The notes under the pieces: generated by a model
The model's input: only the letters and a program-made list of their open reading frames with translations
Told to the model about the DNA's origin: nothing
Database searches by the model: none
NCBI RefSeq assembly: GCF_003687725.1
Contig: NZ_RDOJ01000001.1
Coordinates: 67,196-131,195 of the forward strand
From: Faecalibacter macacae
GTDB taxonomy: Bacteria > Bacteroidota > Bacteroidia > Flavobacteriales > Weeksellaceae
Length of the DNA stretch: 64,000 nt
Direction of reading: 5' to 3'
Shown: positions 58,835-64,000 of the stretch, piece by piece
Layout: every line of letters begins with the position of its first letter
Position numbering within the stretch: position 1 is the first letter of the stretch
Program-made: the position numbers and the translations under genes

Positions 58835-59854
58835 ATGACTAAAAAGTTAATTTTATTAGCAATCATGTCAGTTTTTACACTGACAAGTTGTGATTTTATA
58901 AAAGGTTTTAAAGGAAATACAACAAAAGAGGGAGCAATTTTTATTCCTCGTGGTGCAGATTTTAACCAAGTATTAGACTCAATAAAACCTTATTTAAAAA
59001 ACGTAGAAGAATTTAAAAAATTTGCTGAATCTGCAGATTATCCAGCGACTATAAAACCTGGAAAATATAAAATTTTAGCAGATGATAGCAGCAGTTCTAT
59101 TATCGATCGTTTACAAGGAGGAGAACAAGAAGAAGTGAAGCTTCGTATCAAAAACGAACCTACTTTATATCATATGATAGGTTCAGTTTCTCGTCAAGTA
59201 AATGTAGATTCTACCGCATTAGCAACTTCTATTATGGAATGGGCTGCTGAAAAAGATACTGCGTTAAATGCAGAAACTGTTAAGCAATATTTTATTCCAG
59301 AAACATATTTTGTGTATTGGTCGTTAACGCCAGAAAAGTTTATTGAACGAATGGAAACGCAATACAACAAAGTTTGGAATGCAGATCGTTTAGCAAAAGC
59401 AAAAGCTATGAACATGACTCCGCTTGAAGTAACAATTTTAGCATCTATCGTTCAGTTAGAATCATCAGATCATGAAGAAGATCAAAAGCAAGTTGCAAGA
59501 GCTTATCTTAATCGTTTAGCGATTGATATGCGTTTAGAAGCCGATCCAACTTCAATTTATGCTCATAAATTAGAAAACGGATTTGATCAAAAAGTTCAAC
59601 GTGTTTATAAGAAATTAACATGGTCTTCTAATGAGTATAATACATATCGTAATAAGGGATTACCGCCAGCCCCAATTTGTTTGCCAAACGTGCCAATGAT
59701 TGATGCGGTTCTTAATCCAGCAGATCACGATTATATTTATTTTGCTGCAGATCCTGATAGACCAGGATATCATACTTTTGCAAAGACTTTTGAAGAGCAT
59801 AAAGTAAATGCTGACAAATACCGAAAATGGGTTAAAGAAAACAATATCAAATAA
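58835..59854 (+). CDS. mltG: Endolytic murein transglycosylase MltG
   Basis: A 339-residue YceG/MltG-family enzyme that cuts nascent glycan strands and so ends their elongation. The catalytic region reads EVTILASIVQLESSDHEEDQKQVARAYLNRLAIDMRLEADPTSIYA, with the active-site Glu in QLES. The C-terminal signature is YNTYRNKGLPPAPICLPNVPMIDAVLNPADHDYIYFAAD. The N-terminus (MTKKLILLAIMSVFTLTSCDF) looks like a lipoprotein signal with Cys at 19, not the usual plain membrane helix. It is co-transcribed with dapF. Confidence 0.95.
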   Translation: MTKKLILLAIMSVFTLTSCDFIKGFKGNTTKEGAIFIPRGADFNQVLDSIKPYLKNVEEFKKFAESADYPATIKPGKYKILADDSSSSIIDRLQGGEQEEVKLRIKNEPTLYHMIGSVSRQVNVDSTALATSIMEWAAEKDTALNAETVKQYFIPETYFVYWSLTPEKFIERMETQYNKVWNADRLAKAKAMNMTPLEVTILASIVQLESSDHEEDQKQVARAYLNRLAIDMRLEADPTSIYAHKLENGFDQKVQRVYKKLTWSSNEYNTYRNKGLPPAPICLPNVPMIDAVLNPADHDYIYFAADPDRPGYHTFAKTFEEHKVNADKYRKWVKENNIK

Positions 59855-59859
59855 GTAGA

Positions 59860-59885
59860 AAGCCACTCGTAGAGTGGCTTTTTTA
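59860..59885 (+). terminator. dapF-mltG terminator
   Basis: AAGCCACTC-gta-GAGTGGCTT perfect stem, then TTTT. It starts 5 bp after the mltG stop. Confidence 0.92.
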
Positions 59886-59945
59886 TGTTTATAAACAAGG
59901 TTATTAACAGTTGTTAATAATGTTGATAAGTTGATATTTTGTTAG

Positions 59946-60074
59946 CTAATTTGCAAAGCAAATTAGTTTTTCGAGTTCTTGCACCAAAGTATTTTGTATT
60001 AATAGCTTTATAGGAAAGCAATTAGTACAAAATAATCAGGTCATCGATTATGACCGACATCTAAATCTATGACG
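59946..60074. repeat. Gene-free hairpin cluster with a solitary family B left end
   Basis: In order: CTAATTTGC-aaa-GCAAATTAG (59946-59966); a long stem TATTTTGTATTAAT/ATTAGTACAAAATA (59990-60003, 60021-60034) with an inner GCTTT/AAAGC; GGTCAT/ATGACC (60039-60055); then CATCTAAATCTATGACG (60058-60074), which matches 17 consecutive bases of the B-element left end at 13743-13759. No frame of useful length occurs in 59886-60085. Confidence 0.6.
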
Positions 60075-60085
60075 AATTAAATTAA

Positions 60086-60493
60086 TTATAGAGCTTCCCT
60101 TTTTTGTAGAATGTTGTATTTAGTCACTTTAATAGAATCACGGCAATGTTCAATATTTCCTAAACAGATTGAACGATCCAATTGTATAATATGTATTTCT
60201 TTATTTTCTGAAAGTTTAATCTTCTCAATGATTTGATTGTTTGTTGGTATTTTTTGAAATAAAAATAAAATACTAAAAGAAATAGAAAGAATAGTGAGAC
60301 TTTTTTTTATAATACTATTTTTTATATTTGTTATCACCCAGTTATAGAAGATTATTCCAAAAGATATAACCATTGTTAATAATTCTAACGAGTTTAATTC
60401 AACTTTTTGAAATTCCCAATTTAGAAATAGTATTTTCTTAAACAATAGAATTGTAAATAATAGAAGAGAGATTTTTGTGATTGTTATTTTCAT
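60086..60493 (-). CDS. Small membrane protein of unknown function
   Basis: A 135-residue protein with three hydrophobic segments (about 5-25, 35-55 and 65-82; ISLLLFTILLFKKILFLNW, LLTMVISFGIIFYNWVIT, SLTILSISFSILFLFQ). A short polar C-terminus contains two Cys (RSICLGNIEHCRDS). No family was recognised. It is very AT-rich and next to the repeat cluster, so it may be a recent or poorly conserved gene. There is an 86-bp gap to the upstream barrel-protein gene, with a terminator between. Confidence 0.5.
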   Translation of the reverse strand: MKITITKISLLLFTILLFKKILFLNWEFQKVELNSLELLTMVISFGIIFYNWVITNIKNSIIKKSLTILSISFSILFLFQKIPTNNQIIEKIKLSENKEIHIIQLDRSICLGNIEHCRDSIKVTKYNILQKREAL

Positions 60494-60528
60494 ATTATTA
60501 AATAGGTATTTAAAGATACGTTTTAAAA

Positions 60529-60557
60529 TAAAAAAGCTCAGATTAATATCTGAGCTT
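60529..60557 (-). terminator. Terminator of the barrel-protein gene
   Basis: AAGCTCAGAT-taat-ATCTGAGCTT perfect 10-bp stem. On the minus strand it is followed by a T-run. Confidence 0.9.
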
Positions 60558-60579
60558 ATAAAGTTTTTATAAAGTTTTC

Positions 60580-63300
60580 TTAGAACTTATATCTTAAATT
60601 AACTAAGAAATATCGTCCTAAAACATCAGTAGTAGTTGTTTGACTAAAGTTATCGTTAAATGAGTTATTAACAATTACATTATTCCCTAAAATGTTACCA
60701 GCAACTAATGTGATGTATGTTTTCTTAAAAGCATTGTAGCGTAGAGATGCATTTAATTCTTTCGCTTCGTTGATTCTTTCGCCATCACGATTCTGAATTC
60801 TGTAAGAGAAATCTGATTGTAATAATAATTTATCAGTTACATTCCACGCGATATCTCCAAATGGTCTCCAGTTTGCAAATTCTTGCTCGAATTGCGATTC
60901 GAATTTCGAGAAAGAAGCATTTAATCCTGCTTTTAATTCTAACTTCTTTTTAATCGTAAATGTATTTGTTAACGTATAATTTTGGCTAAAACTTTTGTTG
61001 TTTACATTTACAAAATCAGTATTGTTAATACCTTTTATATAAGTGTATGAATTAGACCAAGAAATATTACCATTAAAACGAGCTTGATACCATTTCTTGA
61101 AACGTTTACCTAAGTTTAAATTCGCTCCATAACTTTCTTCTTCGTAATCTGAATTGATTAATGAATTCTCTTGAATTATAGAGAATGCATCCGGATTATT
61201 TTCGTCTAAGAAAACTCTGTCCATACGAGAAGCCGTTTGTATACTTTTATCACGTTTTGTGTAAGTTAATCCAGCAAAAACATTAAAGAAATTGAACGAA
61301 TTAAAGTGATGGAAATTTAAAGATGAATTATGCGTTAATGCTTGTCTTAAATTTTGATTTCCTATAAATACCGAACGATAGTTTTGTAACGTGTAAGATT
61401 CTGTTAAATCCTTAGCATGTGGAAAACTATAGTTTTGATTGTAGTTAGCGAATACACTTGTCGCATTATTAAAATTATATTTTAAGTTCGCGTGTGGTAA
61501 AATTTTTGTTTCGTCGAATTTCACACTACTTCCATCAACAAAATTTGCCTTTTCATTAAAGAAAGAAACTCCAGCTCCTAAATCAGCCTGAAACTTTCCT
61601 AATTTCTTTGTAATCGTAGCATCAGCAAAAGTTTCGTTATAATCAAATTCTGTATCAGAAACCATTGGACGACCATTAATACTTTGAGTAACTAAATTTC
61701 CTAAATCATAAATTTTATTGTCAAAATCTTGCATAGAAAAATTAGTTCCAACTTTTAATTTCAAGTTGGTTGTATTGTTTATTAAATGGTTGTAAACAGA
61801 ATAAATCTGGAAAGTATTTGTTACATATTTCTGATCTTGATTAAGTAAATAACGTCCAGTATTAGATGCTGTTGATTCGAAAATATTAAATATTTTTTCT
61901 TCAGAATCCATAAATAAATCTGGCGTTTCTTTTTGGTATTGATGTCTTAAATAGAAACCAATATTATGATCACGACCAACTTTACGGATATAAGATAACG
62001 TTTGGCTTAAGCTATAATTTTTACGATCTGTTAAGTTTTTATTGAAACCTGTAAACTCACCATTTCTGTAACGATCAACACCTTGTTCGTCATCATTACC
62101 TGTATAGTTTAAGTTTAAACGATATTTAACTTCACCTTTATTATTCGGATTCCAATCAATACGTAATCGACCCATTGCAGATAATAAATTGTTTTTATTT
62201 TCTGAACGATCTTCCTCTGTAAATCCATCATTGTATTTACGTTCTACAATGGAATTGTATCTGATATTATTAGTATTAACTAATCCAAATCCAGAAATTT
62301 TTAATGATTTCTTTGGTTCATATCCGAAGTGAGCAGCTCCATTGTAGGTATTCATTTCAGAGGCATTTGTATTTCCTCCAAAACTTAAAGCTGAATTTCC
62401 TCCACGTAAAGAGTAAATACTTCCTTCAGAACTAAATTCTGAAAATCCTCCGAAGAAGCTAAAGTAATCTTCACGGTCAAAAACTTCTTTTCCGTAGGTA
62501 TTAAAATCATTGATGACAGTAGCATCCATTTTTTCGGAGAAGTAGAACATTTTTAATTGCGCATCGGCATGTTCGTCGGCATCACCACCAAGTGTTGCAT
62601 TACCAAATACAAGACTTTTCATATCCTCTTTTAACTCAATGTTTAAAGAAGCTTGTTCGTCCTCTTGTAAAGATGAAGCAAATGGATTTGATTTGAATTT
62701 AGTATTCAATTGGATTTTTGAAACCGCATCTGAAGGTAAATTTTTGTTTAAAAGTTTCGTGTTTCCACCTAAAACCTCACGTCCACCAACTGTAATTGTA
62801 GTGATTTCTTTTCCTTTGTGGTAAACTTTTCCGTTTTCAACTTCGATTCCTGGAAGTTTTTTCAAGATATCTTCTAAAACCTCTTCGTTTCCAACTTTAA
62901 AAGAATCGGCATCATATTCAATCGTATCACCTTTAATTTTGATTGCTTGTTGCGCTTTGATAATTGTTTCTTTTAAAGAAATAGATTCAGAACCGCGAAC
63001 TAATTTTATCTTTTCGGTTTTATTTCCGTTTAAATCAATTTTCTTGACTAAAGTTTCAAAACCAGGTTGTTCAATTTCAATTTCGTAAGGTTGATTACAA
63101 GGAAGATTTAATTCGAATTCGCCATTATTATTTGTGAAGACGAATCCTTTTCCATCATTTTTGGAATCAAATGCAGATACAGAAGCATCAGTAATAGGAA
63201 TTCCATTTTCATCCAAAACAGTTCCTTTTAATTTACAATCTTGCGCATATGTAAACACAGTCGCAAATTGAAAAAGAATAAAGTAGAGTAAATTTTTCAT
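60580..63300 (-). CDS. Outer membrane beta-barrel protein with carboxypeptidase-like N-domain (TonB-receptor-like)
   Basis: A 906-residue protein with a signal peptide ending FTYAQ and an N-terminal carboxypeptidase-regulatory-like domain (about 21-100; CKLKGTVLDENGIPITDASVSAFDSKND). A plug-like segment follows (about 120-215; IKGDTIEYDADSFKVGNEEVLEDILKKLPGIEVENGKVYHKGKEITTITVGGREVLGG), then a large barrel ending RYFLVNLRYKF. This is the OMP_b-brl_3-like class of TonB-receptor relatives without a SusD partner. It starts 18 bp after the GLPGLI gene, so they share an operon. The ligand is unknown. Confidence 0.88.
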   Translation of the reverse strand: MKNLLYFILFQFATVFTYAQDCKLKGTVLDENGIPITDASVSAFDSKNDGKGFVFTNNNGEFELNLPCNQPYEIEIEQPGFETLVKKIDLNGNKTEKIKLVRGSESISLKETIIKAQQAIKIKGDTIEYDADSFKVGNEEVLEDILKKLPGIEVENGKVYHKGKEITTITVGGREVLGGNTKLLNKNLPSDAVSKIQLNTKFKSNPFASSLQEDEQASLNIELKEDMKSLVFGNATLGGDADEHADAQLKMFYFSEKMDATVINDFNTYGKEVFDREDYFSFFGGFSEFSSEGSIYSLRGGNSALSFGGNTNASEMNTYNGAAHFGYEPKKSLKISGFGLVNTNNIRYNSIVERKYNDGFTEEDRSENKNNLLSAMGRLRIDWNPNNKGEVKYRLNLNYTGNDDEQGVDRYRNGEFTGFNKNLTDRKNYSLSQTLSYIRKVGRDHNIGFYLRHQYQKETPDLFMDSEEKIFNIFESTASNTGRYLLNQDQKYVTNTFQIYSVYNHLINNTTNLKLKVGTNFSMQDFDNKIYDLGNLVTQSINGRPMVSDTEFDYNETFADATITKKLGKFQADLGAGVSFFNEKANFVDGSSVKFDETKILPHANLKYNFNNATSVFANYNQNYSFPHAKDLTESYTLQNYRSVFIGNQNLRQALTHNSSLNFHHFNSFNFFNVFAGLTYTKRDKSIQTASRMDRVFLDENNPDAFSIIQENSLINSDYEEESYGANLNLGKRFKKWYQARFNGNISWSNSYTYIKGINNTDFVNVNNKSFSQNYTLTNTFTIKKKLELKAGLNASFSKFESQFEQEFANWRPFGDIAWNVTDKLLLQSDFSYRIQNRDGERINEAKELNASLRYNAFKKTYITLVAGNILGNNVIVNNSFNDNFSQTTTTDVLGRYFLVNLRYKF

Positions 63301-63318
63301 TTAATTTGGTTGTATATT

Positions 63319-64000
63319 TTATTGGGTATCGACACCGCTACCCATCATTTCTTTGTATTGTTCTTGTAACTTTTTCATTTCTTCCATGAACTGAGCTTCT
63401 GTTACAACAGTACCTTTTGTAGGTAAATTAATTTTTAATTCTTTATCAGAGATTTTAAGATCTTTTAATGTGAAAATCATTTTAGCATTATTGACCTCAT
63501 ATTCCGCTTTTACAATTAAACCTGGTAAACCTCCCAAGTTTTGTGGACCATCTTTAAAAGTAATTTCTGGTGCATACCAAGCATCAACTTTGATAGAATC
63601 CATCATTACACCTTCAGCTTTTGTTACTTTATAACCAGCAATCTCAGCTTTTTCTCTTGTTATTTTCCAATTGAAGTTTGGTGCATCTTTAATTAAGTAT
63701 TGTTTAACTCCCATATCAATTTCTTTGTAATATGAAATTGGAGTAGTAGTTAAATCTTTATAATATGGATTTTTGTCCATAGCAGTCATTTGTTGAACAA
63801 TCATTCCGCCAGCAGATTGCGAATTTGAAATTTTTTGTTCTAGCTTGAATGTAGAAGTTTTACCATTACTATTTAAGAAATAATTCATAAAAATTCCTGC
63901 ATCAATTTCAGCTTTTAACATACCTTCAACTTGTGAACGATAAGCTTGAGGTATTTGTTTCATTGTTTCCTCTAAATCAAGTTTCATTTCACAAACGTAA
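63319..64000 (-). CDS. GLPGLI family protein, partial (5' end beyond window)
   Basis: The frame is open from the stop at 63319 to the right edge (about 227 codons visible). The Met at 63987 is internal, because in-frame codons YVCE precede it without a stop and no signal peptide is seen. The family motif is exact: NLGGLPGLIVKAEYEVNN, followed by KMIFTLKDLKISDKEL. Such proteins are exported and very often lie beside TonB-receptor-like barrel genes in Bacteroidota, as here. Molecular function is not established to my knowledge. The C-terminus is Met/Lys/Glu-rich (TEAQFMEEMKKLQEQYKEMMG). Confidence 0.9.
   Translation of the reverse strand, partial: YVCEMKLDLEETMKQIPQAYRSQVEGMLKAEIDAGIFMNYFLNSNGKTSTFKLEQKISNSQSAGGMIVQQMTAMDKNPYYKDLTTTPISYYKEIDMGVKQYLIKDAPNFNWKITREKAEIAGYKVTKAEGVMMDSIKVDAWYAPEITFKDGPQNLGGLPGLIVKAEYEVNNAKMIFTLKDLKISDKELKINLPTKGTVVTEAQFMEEMKKLQEQYKEMMGSGVDTQ

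Noticed and set aside
63987-64000. Start codon of the GLPGLI gene at 63987
   Set aside because: The frame stays open to the window edge and no signal peptide follows this Met, so the true start is outside.

Overview
The window is AT-rich chromosomal DNA from a member of the Bacteroidota, most likely class Flavobacteriia and close to Weeksellaceae (Empedobacter/Chryseobacterium-like). The evidence is a SusC/SusD pair, a type IX secretion plug protein, GLPGLI-family and carboxypeptidase-regulatory-domain outer membrane proteins, a fused alpha/beta 2-oxoacid dehydrogenase E1, a DUF3467 gene overlapping the end of rpoC, and promoters of the Bacteroidota form TTG-N18..22-TAnnTTTG. Genus is inferred, not proven.

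Region 1 (1-19.6 kb) is a complete-looking maltodextrin/starch utilisation locus. SusD (cut by the left edge) and SusC import oligosaccharides. A LacI-type regulator diverges from susC across a CG-centred palindromic operator. An MFS sugar transporter, beta-phosphoglucomutase and GH65 maltose phosphorylase form the inner-membrane and cytoplasmic arm. A periplasmic SusA-like GH13, two tandem GH97 alpha-glucosidases (SusB-like) and two lipoprotein GH13 amylases do the extracytoplasmic hydrolysis. Every gap between the hydrolase genes carries copies of two intergenic repeat families. One ('B') is a structured element placed just before the next start codon in the same orientation, and its hairpins keep pairing while their sequence changes. 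This is the most unusual signal in the window.

Region 2 (19.6-38.6 kb) is a mosaic of single genes: a PepSY-like lipoprotein, an orphan methyltransferase-like protein, a coiled-coil membrane protein, an M16 peptidase, fused branched-chain 2-oxoacid dehydrogenase E1, the T9SS plug protein, two adjacent unknown secreted proteins, pruA, a cation diffusion facilitator, an OmpW-like porin and an acyl-CoA dehydrogenase. Most are separated by clear hairpin/T-run terminators.

Region 3 (38.6-53.6 kb) is the conserved information-processing block: rpsU, xerC-like recombinase, hpf, tRNA-Thr/Tyr/Gly, tuf, tRNA-Trp, secE, nusG, rplK, rplA, rplJ, rplL, an attenuator hairpin, rpoB, rpoC and DUF3467.

Region 4 (53.6-64 kb) holds the lipoyl E2 enzyme that could partner the E1 of region 2, two small envelope proteins, HtrA/DegP, dapF-mltG, a gene-free repeat cluster containing a solitary B-element end, a small membrane protein, and an outer-membrane beta-barrel protein next to a GLPGLI-family protein truncated by the right edge.
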